Assembly (NCBI RefSeq): GCF_003944705.1
Contig: NZ_RWIS01000007.1
Span: forward strand, 124,001-188,000
DNA: 64,000 bases
Origin: Hymenobacter metallilatus
GTDB lineage: Bacteria; Bacteroidota; Bacteroidia; Cytophagales; Hymenobacteraceae
Direction: 5' to 3'
Positions 17,902 through 27,438 of the stretch are shown here, one piece after another (positions within the stretch are counted from its first letter, which is position 1; the number at the start of each line of letters is the position of its first letter). A program made the position numbers and the translations under genes. The notes beneath the pieces are model-generated. The model was given only the letters and a program-made list of their open reading frames with translations. It had not been told where the DNA came from and did not search any database.

Positions 17902-20900
17902 TTAAAATCCAAGGTTGAGACCAACCGTGTAGCTACGGGCCTGGCCTACCGAGTTACGGTCAACACCGGCGGCGGTATTGTTGCTGCCATTGGTGGAGAT
18001 TTCAGGGTCGATACCTGAGTAGTTGGTCAGCAACGCGGCATTCTGCACCTGCACATAGAACCGGGCATTGCTTACACCATACTTGTTGATGAAATCAGAA
18101 GCAAAGTTGTAGCCCAGCGACACGTTGCGCAAACGAGCAAAGTCACCTTTCTCAACGTTCGACGACATAACCAGGGCTGAACCGTTCGATACGTTGTCGC
18201 CGTACACAACGCGCGGCCACTTGGCATTCGGAGATTCAGGCGTCCACCGGTCTTTAATGTCTACTTCGTTATTCCAGAAGCGCTGGTCATGCAGACCGGC
18301 TTTGGTACCGTTATAGATGTAATTCCCGCCCGAAAACTGGATGAATATGCCCAGGTCGAAGCTCTTGTAGCGGAAGGTGTTGTCGAAACCACCGTACCAG
18401 GTAGGCAGCGTGGGGCCGTAGTACTGGCCGTCAGCGAGCTGCGAGGGTGCCGGCGTTGGAGTAACGCCATCCATCAGGGTCCAGCCTTGGCCCAGGTGGT
18501 TGTACTGCACTACGGTGCCATCCGCCTTACGAATCATGCGGCGACCATTCTCCGGGTTAACTCCCAAGGAGGGAACAGCCAGAATTTCACCTACTGAGCG
18601 GCCAACGGTGGTAAAGTTTACAGTTTCCAGCCCTGAAGTAGCCGTACCAATGCGCTGATCAGCCGTAACCAGCTTGAGCACCCGGTTTTTCAGGGTGGTG
18701 AGGTTGGCATTTACCGACCAGTTGAAATTGGGCTTATTAATGGCCGTGGTGCGCAGGTTCAGTTCGATACCGGTATTGCGCATGGAGCCAATGTTAGCCG
18801 CAATGGCATTGTCGGGAATACCGCGGGATGGGGCCTGTGGTACGTTCAGGATCAAGCCATCCACCAGGTTGCGGTAGTAGGCAATATCGCCCTGAACACG
18901 GTCTTCAAACAAGCCGAACGAGAGGCCTACATCGGTCTTCTTGCTGGTTTCCCAGCTCAGTGCGGCGTTACCGGCGTTGCTGAAGAAGAACGTGTTGTTA
19001 GCACCATACAACGCGGGGCTGTACAAATCACGGGTGCCAAAGTCGGCAATGCCCTGGTTGTTACCCACCTCGCCGTAGCTACCAGTGAATTTCAGCAGGC
19101 TAACCGTGTTGAGCAGGGAGGAATTCTTCCAGAACTCTTCCTCTGACACTATGTAGCCAGCTGAAACACCGTAGAAGTTACCCCATTTCTCATTACCCCA
19201 TGCCGAGTAGCCGTCGCGCCGGGCGTTGAGGGCAACGAGGTACTTGCGGCTGAAGTTATAGTTTACCCGTCCGAAGTACGACATCAGGAAGTTCTCACCC
19301 TGGAAAGATCCAGAGTTAACGATGTTCGAGTAGCCTCCCTGGAAAGTGGTAAAGAAGGGGTCGGATACACTGGTGCGGTTGGCACCCCACCGGTCAATGC
19401 GTGTGCTCTGGTATTCGGTACCAGCCAGCAGCGAGATGTTGTGCTTCTCGGCCAGCGTCACATCGTACTGCGCCGTGTTCTGCCAGTTCCAGCGCTTATT
19501 CGTGCGGTAGAAGTTGAAAGCGCTGCCGATGTTGTACGAGTCGCCGGCAATGGGCGTGTAAAACGCCTGGTCCTCAAAGGCAATGTTGTAGATACCGTAG
19601 TTGGTTCGCAGGTGCAGCCCTTTAAGGGGCTCCAGGTCAGCATACACACTGCCCTGGATGTCATTGCCCTCGGAACGGAAGTAGTTGTTCTCCAGGTCAA
19701 CCAGCGGGTTGTAATACCCGGGAAGCAACGGCTGGCCGTTGGTGGGGTTGATATTCGCCCCCGGGCCAATACCAGCTCCGCTGATGTTGTAAGTACCGTC
19801 AGGGTTGCGGGCCGGAACGTTAGGCGGCAGCACCAGCGGCAAACGACCCAGGCCAGCGGTTCCGAAGGCACCATCACCTACAGAGCCGGAGTTTGGCGAA
19901 GCCGTGCGGGAGTTGGTATAGCCCACCCGTGCGCCAACGCTGAAGCGCGAGAACAGCTTGTGGTCGATATTAAGACGGGCAGAGGCACGCTTGAACGTGT
20001 TGCCCTCCAGCATACCCTTCTGGTCGGTGTAGCCAACGGAGGTGTAGTAGGTTGTCTTATCCGTACCGCCGCTGAAATTCAGGGTGTTGGACGTAGAGAA
20101 GCCGGTGCGGTAGATATAGTCGTACCACCGGGTGTCCACTGGATTGCCACTGCCGTCCAGGGTGGGTTTGAAGCCTTCGATGTTAGAAGCCGGTTGCCCA
20201 ATGGCTACCCGGTTGGCATTCAGGTTCCGGACGGCCTCGTTCTTGATGGCTATGTAGTCGGCGGCATTCAGTACATCGTACAAACGAACTGGTTCGTTCC
20301 AGCCTACCCAGGAGTCGAGCGACAGTTTGCTCTGGCCCCGGCGCCCTTTCTTGGTGGTAACTACAATAACACCACCGGCCGCCCGGGAGCCATAAATAGC
20401 CGTAGCGGAGGCATCCTTCAGTACTTCAACGCTTTCGATATCGGCAGGGTTGATGTTACTGAGCGGGTTGTTTGGCACACTACCCACGGCCGAGCTGTTC
20501 CCGCTAAACGCCGGAATACCGTCGATTACGTAAAGGGGAGCCGAGCTGAGGGTAATAGAGTTTACCCCGCGGATACGTACTACTGGTGAGGCATTCAGTA
20601 CGCCGTTGGGGGTGGTGATATTGACACCAGCGGCCTGCCCCTGCAGGGCCTGCTCGAAGCTTTGAACTGGTTTGTTGGCAATTTGCGCTGCCGTTACCGT
20701 AGCAATAGAGCCCGTCAGTTCCCGACGGTTCTGGGCACTACCGTAGCCAACTACTACTACTTCGCTCAGTGCTTTGGAGTCAGCAGCCAGCGCAGCATTC
20801 AGCGTATTTTCAGTGCCGATGTTCTGCTCAATGCTGATGTAGCCTACTGAGGAGAATACCAGCGTTCCGCCCCCGGCTGGTGCCGAGAGGGTGTACGTGC

Positions 20901-21078
20901 CATCCGAATTGGTGGAAACCCCAGTAGATGTCCCTTTCAGAAGTACAGTTACTCCCGGAATTCCTTCACCAGTAGATCTATCCGTAACTCGCCCCGAAAT
21001 AGGCCGGGTTTGTGCCTGAGCACTAATGCTACTTAGGGCTAGTGCTGTCAAAGGCACCAGATGTAAAATTTTTTTCAT
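17902..21078 (-). CDS. SusC/RagA family TonB-linked outer-membrane transporter
   Basis: This is a 1058-residue TonB-dependent receptor. It has a signal peptide (1-23), a carboxypeptidase-like regulatory domain from about 26 (ISGRVTDRSTGEGIPGVTVL), a TonB-box-like SEVVVVGYG at 105-113, a plug domain with SIATVTAAQ and VRIRGVNSITLSS, and then a large barrel ending VGLNLGF. It imports a ligand bound by the SusD partner, powered by TonB-ExbBD (not in window). It is the first gene of a two-gene operon with susD. No regulator (sigma/anti-sigma or HTCS) sits next to it. Confidence 0.96.
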   Translation of the reverse strand: MKKILHLVPLTALALSSISAQAQTRPISGRVTDRSTGEGIPGVTVLLKGTSTGVSTNSDGTYTLSAPAGGGTLVFSSVGYISIEQNIGTENTLNAALAADSKALSEVVVVGYGSAQNRRELTGSIATVTAAQIANKPVQSFEQALQGQAAGVNITTPNGVLNASPVVRIRGVNSITLSSAPLYVIDGIPAFSGNSSAVGSVPNNPLSNINPADIESVEVLKDASATAIYGSRAAGGVIVVTTKKGRRGQSKLSLDSWVGWNEPVRLYDVLNAADYIAIKNEAVRNLNANRVAIGQPASNIEGFKPTLDGSGNPVDTRWYDYIYRTGFSTSNTLNFSGGTDKTTYYTSVGYTDQKGMLEGNTFKRASARLNIDHKLFSRFSVGARVGYTNSRTASPNSGSVGDGAFGTAGLGRLPLVLPPNVPARNPDGTYNISGAGIGPGANINPTNGQPLLPGYYNPLVDLENNYFRSEGNDIQGSVYADLEPLKGLHLRTNYGIYNIAFEDQAFYTPIAGDSYNIGSAFNFYRTNKRWNWQNTAQYDVTLAEKHNISLLAGTEYQSTRIDRWGANRTSVSDPFFTTFQGGYSNIVNSGSFQGENFLMSYFGRVNYNFSRKYLVALNARRDGYSAWGNEKWGNFYGVSAGYIVSEEEFWKNSSLLNTVSLLKFTGSYGEVGNNQGIADFGTRDLYSPALYGANNTFFFSNAGNAALSWETSKKTDVGLSFGLFEDRVQGDIAYYRNLVDGLILNVPQAPSRGIPDNAIAANIGSMRNTGIELNLRTTAINKPNFNWSVNANLTTLKNRVLKLVTADQRIGTATSGLETVNFTTVGRSVGEILAVPSLGVNPENGRRMIRKADGTVVQYNHLGQGWTLMDGVTPTPAPSQLADGQYYGPTLPTWYGGFDNTFRYKSFDLGIFIQFSGGNYIYNGTKAGLHDQRFWNNEVDIKDRWTPESPNAKWPRVVYGDNVSNGSALVMSSNVEKGDFARLRNVSLGYNFASDFINKYGVSNARFYVQVQNAALLTNYSGIDPEISTNGSNNTAAGVDRNSVGQARSYTVGLNLGF

Positions 21079-21288
21079 GCAAACGCAGGTGGTTTAATGA
21101 ATGAACTCTCGGGCTAATAAACCCAATAAATGGAAGCTGAGCAATTAAATTCGGTGAAATTGTCAATTATAGAGCCGAATTAATGCGCTTTTAATTATGA
21201 GATGATCATGACCTTACGAAAATTACAAACAGGGTAGGTATGAAATTGTGCTTGCCGACGCACAGACAGGGGACAGATGGCAAGCAAA

Positions 21289-21331
21289 TGCCTCTGCAGG
21301 CACTTCCGCCCCGGGAGTGCCTGCAGAGGCA
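21289..21331 (-). terminator. Hairpin downstream of endonuclease V
   Basis: A 16-bp perfect stem (21289-21304 with 21316-21331) has an 11-base GC-rich loop. It lies 22 bp beyond the nfi stop. The T run on the minus strand is short, so termination may be weak. Confidence 0.65.
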
Positions 21332-21353
21332 GCAATAAGTGGCGCAGACGGAC

Positions 21354-22037
21354 TTACAGCTCTTTTTTAAATTCCGCGGCCCAATGGTCGGCGAGGCGGG
21401 TGGGCTCGGGGAGCTTATAGCCGCGCAGGCAGGCCAGGGTGAGGCGGGTGGCCGTGGCCTGGTCGCAGCGGTGGCCAGGACTGACAAATAGCGGCAGTAC
21501 GTTGTCCTTGCTCCGAATAACTTCTCCTAACAGCTCGCCATCCTTTCCTGTGAGCGGGGCAATGCTGCCCCTGGAGTGGGCTGGCTCGACAAAGTGGCCC
21601 GTAAGGCGCTGCTTCGCTACGCCAAAGGTGGGCTGATTTAGCTCTACCCCCAGGTGGGCGGCAATACCCATGCGCCTGGGGTGCGCAATACCGTGACCAT
21701 CTACCATGATGATATCAGGTTTCTGCCGGAGCTTTTCGTAGGCCAGCAGCAGGTTAGGAGCCTCGCGGAAAGCCAACAGCCCCGGAATATAGGGCAGCGT
21801 AACCGGCCCAACGTGGTACACTTTCTCCACAACTTCCAGGGTAGGAAACCGCAGTAGTACAAACACCGATAATACGGTTTCGGGAGTTGGAAAAGAGGAG
21901 TCGCAGCCCGCAATGAAGCGCGGCTCCGCGGAGAGGGGCTCGAGGCGGACCTGGGAACGAAGCTGATCCTGCAAGCGGGTTAAGTCGCGGACCAGGAGCG
22001 GGTCGGGAGCAGGGCCAGGTGGGCGGTAATAGGCCAT
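21354..22037 (-). CDS. nfi: Endonuclease V (deoxyinosine 3' endonuclease)
   Basis: This is a 227-residue DNA repair enzyme that nicks DNA near deoxyinosine. The start is set at 22037 (MAYYRPPGP). Catalytic and signature segments are visible: IAGCDSSF (first Asp), LPYIPGLLAFRE and VDGHGIAHPRRMGIAAHLG, as in E. coli EndoV. Length fits (about 225). It is divergent from the DUF1990 pair with a 106-bp shared upstream region. Confidence 0.93.
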   Translation of the reverse strand: MAYYRPPGPAPDPLLVRDLTRLQDQLRSQVRLEPLSAEPRFIAGCDSSFPTPETVLSVFVLLRFPTLEVVEKVYHVGPVTLPYIPGLLAFREAPNLLLAYEKLRQKPDIIMVDGHGIAHPRRMGIAAHLGVELNQPTFGVAKQRLTGHFVEPAHSRGSIAPLTGKDGELLGEVIRSKDNVLPLFVSPGHRCDQATATRLTLACLRGYKLPEPTRLADHWAAEFKKEL

Positions 22038-22143
22038 GGACGGGGGAGTAGGTGGAAGGTGGTGTACTGGCAACGCATCGGGCAGGTTGTGGAACCCCGC
22101 ACCACCGGCTACGTTATGCACACCATACCAAGGCCGATACCGT

Positions 22144-22713
22144 ATGACCAAGCCCGAACAACCCGCGCACACGGGTAGTGGGCCGTTCTTTGAGCGGCGC
22201 TACTGGGTAGATGTGCAGCACCCGCGCCAGAGTGCCCACGAGTTGCTGGAGCACATCAAATGCCACTTGCCCGACTACTCCCCCGAAAGCCTGGCCGATT
22301 TCAGCAAGACCAAGGGGCAGAGCCACTGCCTGATGGAGGGAGACGAGTTTCACATCAAGATACTGGGCCCCTGGAACGGAGAGGTGCGCGTGGCGGAGGT
22401 TATGCCCGAGGGGTTTGAGCTGGTTACCCTGGAAAGTCATCCGGAAGCTGGCCGTATCCGCTTCAGCCTGCGCCCGCATACGCTGCTGCCGGACACGCTA
22501 CGGTTTGAAATACACTCCTGGGCCCGCTCCCGCGACGGGCTGGTGGCCTTTACCTATGACACGCTGGGCATGGGCCGACGAGTACAGCAGCAGACTTGGG
22601 AAACCTTTTGCCAGCGGGTGGCCGAGCATAGCGGGGGCCTGCAGCTGCTGCCAGTGCAGGTAGAAACCATCCGGCAGCAGGCCGGCGAAACAGTCGTGAC
22701 TCACGATGAGTAA
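22144..22713 (+). CDS. DUF1990-type protein
   Basis: This is a 189-residue soluble protein whose C-terminal half (LRFEIHSWARSRDGLVAF, then YDTLGMGRRVQQQTWETFCQ) matches proteins annotated as DUF1990. No catalytic motif is known. The start at 22144 (MTKPEQPAHTG) follows the divergent spacer. Its stop overlaps the next DUF1990-type gene by 8 nt, so the two are coupled and probably act together. A role in lipid or small-ligand binding is possible but unproved. Confidence 0.75.
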   Translation: MTKPEQPAHTGSGPFFERRYWVDVQHPRQSAHELLEHIKCHLPDYSPESLADFSKTKGQSHCLMEGDEFHIKILGPWNGEVRVAEVMPEGFELVTLESHPEAGRIRFSLRPHTLLPDTLRFEIHSWARSRDGLVAFTYDTLGMGRRVQQQTWETFCQRVAEHSGGLQLLPVQVETIRQQAGETVVTHDE

Positions 22714-23428
22714 GCTGCCCCTTTACGAGCTACAGAAAGCCCGGCTGGAAGCCTACGCCACGGCCGGCTACAACTTCGACCCCGAAAAAGCGGCCGAGTA
22801 CACGGCGGCCACCGGCTGGCGCCTGGACGACTACGAAATTGAGCTTCCCGCCGAGGCACCAGGACCAGCCGAGCCACAAGGCGCCTGGGCCGCCGCCCAG
22901 CAGGTATTGCGCAACTACACCTTTCCGCCTCCCGATCTGATTACCGGTATCTTCCTGCCCGACCAGCCATTGGATCAGCGCGTGATGGTACTCCGGGGGC
23001 GGTTCCTGCTGTTTACGTTCTGGTTTGGCGTGCGTATTGGAGGCGTAACCGACGAAACCCGCACCCTGCCCGATGGCAGCCAGGAACAGATATGGGGCTA
23101 CAATTACCGCACGCTGGAAGGTCATTTTGAGCGAGGGCAGATTGATTTTTCCATCCACAAAAACCTCCGTACCGGGCGGGTGTGGTTTCATATCCACGCA
23201 TTTTCGCAAACGGGCCGCATCCGCAACCCCTTGTATTGGCTGGGCTTTCGGCTATTTGGCCGGATGCTGCAGAAGCGGTTTGCGCACCAGTCCCTGAAAC
23301 GGCTGCGGCAGCAGGTGGAGGAAATGCTGCGGAAAGGCTGGGTAACTCCCTCCGCCCAGGATGCCCCACCGGTACAGGCTGTATCCTCGCAGGCTGCTGC
23401 TCAGGAGCAACTCAAGGACAGCCGCTAA
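22706..23428 (+). CDS. DUF1990 family protein
   Basis: This is a 240-residue protein with the DUF1990 layout: TAATGWRLDDYEIEL early, a W-x-x-AQQVL segment, a basic tail, and the central WGYNYRTLEGHFERGQIDF followed by VWFHIHAFSQTGRI. It ends with a charged, glutamine-rich extension. It overlaps the preceding related gene by 8 nt (22706-22713), so this is a coupled pair. Function unknown. Confidence 0.82.
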   Translation: MSKLPLYELQKARLEAYATAGYNFDPEKAAEYTAATGWRLDDYEIELPAEAPGPAEPQGAWAAAQQVLRNYTFPPPDLITGIFLPDQPLDQRVMVLRGRFLLFTFWFGVRIGGVTDETRTLPDGSQEQIWGYNYRTLEGHFERGQIDFSIHKNLRTGRVWFHIHAFSQTGRIRNPLYWLGFRLFGRMLQKRFAHQSLKRLRQQVEEMLRKGWVTPSAQDAPPVQAVSSQAAAQEQLKDSR

Positions 23429-23429
23429 T

Positions 23430-23472
23430 GCCCCAAGGCCCCGCAACCGGAGCTACGGGGCCTTTGGGGCAG
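23430..23472. terminator. Hairpin between convergent DUF1990 and cytochrome b genes
   Basis: A 15-bp stem (from 23430 and ending 23472) has one bulged T and a 12-base loop. There is no T run, so it may be a transcript stabiliser or weak terminator between the plus-strand gene ending 23428 and the minus-strand gene ending 23490. Confidence 0.5.
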
Positions 23473-23489
23473 CAACGAGCGGCAGTGCA

Positions 23490-24149
23490 TCAGGTGAGGT
23501 CAGCTGGTTCGCCGCCGTGAATCATATCGGACACGATACCGGGCTCATGGGTTACCTCGGTCCGGAAAACGCCCACAATGTGGGCCACCACGAAGGCAAT
23601 AACGGCGTACATGGTCACTTCATGGATTTCCTTGCAAAGGCGTTCAATGGCCCGGAAATAGTCTTCGAACACGAGTATCAGGCCCGTCAGCACCATTACG
23701 GCCAGTACCACATAAAATAGCCGGTAGGAATAGCGTACCCACACACCGGTGCGGGCAACGGCGTTGCCCTGGGCTGCCTGGCTTTTCAGGTAAGCCAGTT
23801 TGGCGGCCGTGCGCTGGCTGCCGCGCTGCCGGAAGCTCACCAGCACCCGGTAAGCCAGCAAAAGCGAAATCAGAATGCCCGCCCAGATGTGCCAGTCCCA
23901 GATATGGTGCGCCACAATGCGGCTCAGACCGCGTAGCTGCTCAGGTGCCATTGTTACGCCTTTTTCGGCCAATGCCTGGCTGAACTCGGGCGCCAGCCCC
24001 CGCACTTTCACGATGACAAACAGGAACAGAATAGTAATGAGCTGAAACAGAACCAGCCCGGAATTAGCCCAATGCCAGATGCGCAGACCCAGGGAGTTAC
24101 GTTTAGGGCCGGCAGTAGCTGGGGCAGGAGAGGAGTGCGGATGCGCCAT
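23490..24149 (-). CDS. Cytochrome b/b6 (b561-like) membrane protein
   Basis: This is a 219-residue integral membrane protein with about four membrane helices: around 32-50, 85-103, 147-163 and 180-195. Histidines suited to haem ligation are in RIWHWANS, VAHHIWDWHIWAG and IHEVTMYAVIAFVVAHIVG. The pattern fits the di-haem cytochrome b subunit of hydrogenases or b561-type quinone/electron-transfer proteins. No hydrogenase or dehydrogenase partner is adjacent, so the electron donor is unknown. It is a single gene. Confidence 0.8.
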   Translation of the reverse strand: MAHPHSSPAPATAGPKRNSLGLRIWHWANSGLVLFQLITILFLFVIVKVRGLAPEFSQALAEKGVTMAPEQLRGLSRIVAHHIWDWHIWAGILISLLLAYRVLVSFRQRGSQRTAAKLAYLKSQAAQGNAVARTGVWVRYSYRLFYVVLAVMVLTGLILVFEDYFRAIERLCKEIHEVTMYAVIAFVVAHIVGVFRTEVTHEPGIVSDMIHGGEPADLT

Positions 24150-24324
24150 AAAGCAACAGAAAAGAGAGGGGAGATGAAGGAGGGAAAAATACGGCGCTAA
24201 TGCGCAGCATCACAATGCCGACGGCAAGTTTCCCGGGCTTGGGGACAAACAATCGGCGGCCGGGGCCGTTTTTACGGTTCATTTCGCCTCGTTCCAACCG
24301 CTCCACAACCCATTTTTTTCTCTC

Positions 24325-25365
24325 ATGTCAGAAGCAAAAGGCTATGCTGCCGCCGCAGCGCATGCTCCCCTCACTCCCTTCCGCTTTGAACGGCGCGAAG
24401 TAGGCCCCCATGATGTACGCATTGAAATTCTGTTCTGCGGCGTGTGCCACTCCGATGTGCACCAAGTGCGCGACGAATGGGGCGGCTCCATTTTTCCGAT
24501 GGTGCCCGGGCACGAAATTGTAGGCCGCGTAACGGAAGTAGGTGCCCACGTCAAAAACTTTGCCCCCGGCGACCTGGCCGGCGTGGGCTGCATGGTAGAC
24601 TCCTGCCAGCATTGCGCCGAGTGCGCCGAAGGCCTGGAGCAGTATTGCGACAATGGCTTTGTGGGTACCTATAATGCCCGGGACAAGGATGGACAGCCTA
24701 CCTACGGAGGCTACTCCAACGCCATTGTGGTTACCGAGAAATTCGTGCTGCGCGTATCCGAGAAGCTGGATCTGGCCCGCGTAGCGCCCCTGCTCTGCGC
24801 CGGCATCACCACATGGTCGCCGTTGCGGCAGTGGAACGCCAAAGCCGGCGACCGGGTAGCGGTAATGGGCCTGGGTGGCCTGGGCCACATGGCCGTGAAA
24901 TTTGCCGCCGCCATGGGGTGCGAGGTAACGGTGCTGAGCACTTCTCCCTCCAAGGAAGCCGATGCCAAAGCGCTGGGTGCGCACAAGTTTGTGGTAACCA
25001 AAGATGCCGAAGCCATGAAAGGCGTCCGTAACTACTTCGACCTGATTATTAACACAGTATCGGCCCCCATGGACCTGACGCCCTACGTGGGCAGCCTGCG
25101 CCTGGATGGTACAATGGTGTTGCTGGGCGTACCACCAGAGGCTCCTCAGCTCCACGCCTTCAACCTGATTGCCAAGCGCCGCCGCATTGCCGGTTCGCTT
25201 ATCGGGGGTATCCAGGAAACCCAGGAAATGCTGGATTTCTGCGCCGAGCACAACGTAATGAGCGACGTAGAAATCATCCGTATGGACTATATCAACGAAG
25301 CTTACGAGCGGATGCTGAAGTCAGATGTAAAATACCGCTTCGTGCTCGACCTAGCCACGCTGTAA
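24325..25365 (+). CDS. Zinc-dependent NAD(P) alcohol dehydrogenase (YahK/CAD type)
   Basis: This is a 346-residue medium-chain dehydrogenase. Catalytic zinc ligands are C in FCGVCHSDVH and the H-E of PGHEIVG. The structural zinc site is in CMVDSCQHCAECAEGLEQYC. The cofactor loop is GLGGLGHMAVKFA. Length and layout match YahK-like aldehyde reductases/cinnamyl alcohol dehydrogenases, which reduce many aldehydes with NADPH. It is a single gene with its own terminator; the physiological aldehyde is unknown. Confidence 0.92.
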   Translation: MSEAKGYAAAAAHAPLTPFRFERREVGPHDVRIEILFCGVCHSDVHQVRDEWGGSIFPMVPGHEIVGRVTEVGAHVKNFAPGDLAGVGCMVDSCQHCAECAEGLEQYCDNGFVGTYNARDKDGQPTYGGYSNAIVVTEKFVLRVSEKLDLARVAPLLCAGITTWSPLRQWNAKAGDRVAVMGLGGLGHMAVKFAAAMGCEVTVLSTSPSKEADAKALGAHKFVVTKDAEAMKGVRNYFDLIINTVSAPMDLTPYVGSLRLDGTMVLLGVPPEAPQLHAFNLIAKRRRIAGSLIGGIQETQEMLDFCAEHNVMSDVEIIRMDYINEAYERMLKSDVKYRFVLDLATL

Positions 25366-25386
25366 AACCAGCGGGCCAGGTTGGTA

Positions 25387-25468
25387 AACGTCTGGTCGGG
25401 TGGGGCGGGGCTTTTGCGTGCTATTTTCAGCGCACAAAAGTCCCGCCCCACCCGACCGGACGTTTTTT
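25387..25468 (+). terminator. Long terminator of the alcohol dehydrogenase gene
   Basis: A long, nearly perfect stem (from AACGTC at 25387 to the matching GACGTT ending near 25464) with a few G-T pairs or mismatches is followed by a T run. It starts 21 bp past the stop codon. Confidence 0.88.
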
Positions 25469-25488
25469 ATTGGGCGTCTCGTTCTTCG

Positions 25489-25992
25489 CTATTCCTTCTC
25501 CACCGGATACTGAAACTCGCCTTCCAGCAGGAAGCGCCGGCCCCCCCGGCCGGCTTCGCATACCTGGCAACGGTAGGTGCCGCGCAGCCAGTGCCGCTCG
25601 GCATTTACACCGGTTATTACTACGCTGCCCGTATTTTGGGCGCAGGATTTGGAGTAGGCAGCCACGGCACCGTAGCGGTACGACGCATCTCGGTTGCGGC
25701 CGCTCAGAATTTCCTGAAATGTGTAACTGCCCGTCTGGATGGGAAACCGGTCGATGATGATGGTCAGGCCTTCGCCGTCGGGGTCGTCGGCGCGTACCAC
25801 GTTGAGGCGCAGGGCGTGGTCGGAACTCAAAAAAAACCGGGAGCTGCTGGTGTCGGCAGCCACTGCTTGGCCATTAATGCGTAGCGTCAGGTGGCGGGCC
25901 GATTCGGGGAGGGCAGGCCTCCGGGGCATGGGAGAATAAGGTGTGAGACCCAGCAGGGGCCAAAGCAGCAAGAGCGGAAGCAAACGTTTCAT
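25489..25992 (-). CDS. Exported hypothetical protein (DUF6252-like, uncertain)
   Basis: This is a 167-residue protein with an N-terminal hydrophobic signal (MKRLLPLLLLWPLLGLTPYS) and no cysteine for a lipid anchor. The pattern LTLRINGQAVAADTSSSRFFLSS, then LTIIIDRFPIQTGSYTF, then RGTYRCQVCEAG resembles small exported domains annotated as DUF6252 in Bacteroidota, but I cannot confirm this. A cysteine pair C-x-x-C (YRCQVC) may be oxidised. It stands alone. Confidence 0.68.
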   Translation of the reverse strand: MKRLLPLLLLWPLLGLTPYSPMPRRPALPESARHLTLRINGQAVAADTSSSRFFLSSDHALRLNVVRADDPDGEGLTIIIDRFPIQTGSYTFQEILSGRNRDASYRYGAVAAYSKSCAQNTGSVVITGVNAERHWLRGTYRCQVCEAGRGGRRFLLEGEFQYPVEKE

Positions 25993-26135
25993 GCAGGCAG
26001 ACTAGGCAAGAATCAGCCCAGAAGATAAGGAAAACGTTGCGGGAATGCAGCCATTCCGAGCAGCGGGCGGAAGCCGGGGAAATCGGGGAGTTAATCGACT
26101 CAGGGTTCTGCCCGTTGGTTGGAATGCCAGTGTGG

Positions 26136-27332
26136 TTATTCCTGCCGGCCCGGGTACTGCTGCAAAGCCGCCTCCAGGCAATCCATAGCCTGGTTAATCA
26201 CGCCCTGGTTGACTACGTAGGCCAGGCGCACCTGCTGCCGTCCCAGGCCCGGAGTGGCATAAAAGCCCGAGGCCGGTGAAATCATCAGTGTCTGGCCGTG
26301 GTAGCTGAATTCCTCCAGCAGCCACTGTGCAAACCGGTCGGCATCGTCGACGGGCAGGTGGCAGATGACGTAGAAGGCGCCGCTGGGCGTGGGTACCCGC
26401 GTGCCGGGCATGGCCCGCAGCCGGCGCAGCATCAGGTCGCGCCGGGCCAGGTATTCGGTTTTGGTATGGTCAAAATAGGTTTCGGGCAGGTCGGCGGCGG
26501 CTTCGGCCAGCAGCTGCCCCAGGCCCGGCGGGCTCACCCGCAGCTGAGCCAGCTTGAAAAACACCTCCCGCAGGGCCCGGTTTTTGGTGACAATAGCTCC
26601 AATGCGGGCTCCGCAGGAGCTATAACGCTTCGAAATGGTGTCGAGCAGCACAATGTGCTCGTCGGCCCCTTGCAGGTGCAGGGCACTGGTGTATGCCGTA
26701 TCGTAGCAAAATTCCCGGTAGGCCTCATCGGAGAGCAGGTAGAGCTTGTGGCGCAGGCACAGCTCCTTGAGTTGCTCCAGCTCCTGGCGGCTATACACGT
26801 AGCCGGTAGGATTGTTGGGGCTACAAATGAGGATGGCCTTAGTACGGGGCGTAATTTTCCGCTCGAACTCAGCAATGGGAGGCAGGGCAAAGTTGTCCTC
26901 CAGAAGGGCCGTAACCGGCACTACGTGCGTGCCAGTAGCCACGGCAAATGCCGAGTACGGACCGTAAAACGGCTCCGGCACTATAAACTCGTCGCCGGGG
27001 TTCAGGCAGCTCAGCAGCGCAAACGAAATAGCCTCACTGCCGCCTGTAGTCACAATAATGTCGTCGGCCTCCACCGGTAGCCCCAGCCGCTGGTAGTACT
27101 CGGCCAGCTTGTGGCGGTAGCTGGGGTAACCGGCCGTAGGGCTATACTCCAATACCTGTATGCTGGCCCGCTGCACGGCCGCCAGCATGGCCGGGGGTGT
27201 TTCGATGTCGGGCTGGCCGATATTGAGCGGATGCACCGTGAGGCCCCGTTGGCGGGCTGCCTCGGCGAAGGGAGTAAGTTTGCGGTACGGAGAAGGCGGC
27301 AACGCTACCCCACGCTGAGAAATCTGAAGCAT
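26136..27332 (-). CDS. PLP-dependent aminotransferase (class I/II)
   Basis: This is a 398-residue fold-type I aminotransferase. The start is set at 27332 (MLQISQRGVALPPSPYRKL). Visible PLP contacts are the TTGGSEAISF block, PNNPTG, SDEAYREF (Asp to the pyridine N), the Schiff-base lysine in DTISKRYSSCG and ARIG. It would transfer an amino group between an amino acid (aspartate, alanine or similar) and 2-oxoglutarate. Substrate is not certain. It is divergent from the DinB gene. Confidence 0.93.
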   Translation of the reverse strand: MLQISQRGVALPPSPYRKLTPFAEAARQRGLTVHPLNIGQPDIETPPAMLAAVQRASIQVLEYSPTAGYPSYRHKLAEYYQRLGLPVEADDIIVTTGGSEAISFALLSCLNPGDEFIVPEPFYGPYSAFAVATGTHVVPVTALLEDNFALPPIAEFERKITPRTKAILICSPNNPTGYVYSRQELEQLKELCLRHKLYLLSDEAYREFCYDTAYTSALHLQGADEHIVLLDTISKRYSSCGARIGAIVTKNRALREVFFKLAQLRVSPPGLGQLLAEAAADLPETYFDHTKTEYLARRDLMLRRLRAMPGTRVPTPSGAFYVICHLPVDDADRFAQWLLEEFSYHGQTLMISPASGFYATPGLGRQQVRLAYVVNQGVINQAMDCLEAALQQYPGRQE

Positions 27333-27438
27333 GGGCTTAAAGATAGGCCGGACGCTATAAAAACCTAGCAAATTTCGCCTACGTGAGGGTTTTTGGGTTG
27401 CAGCGTAACTCAGTAGCCGGGGCGGTGGTTATAGCCGT

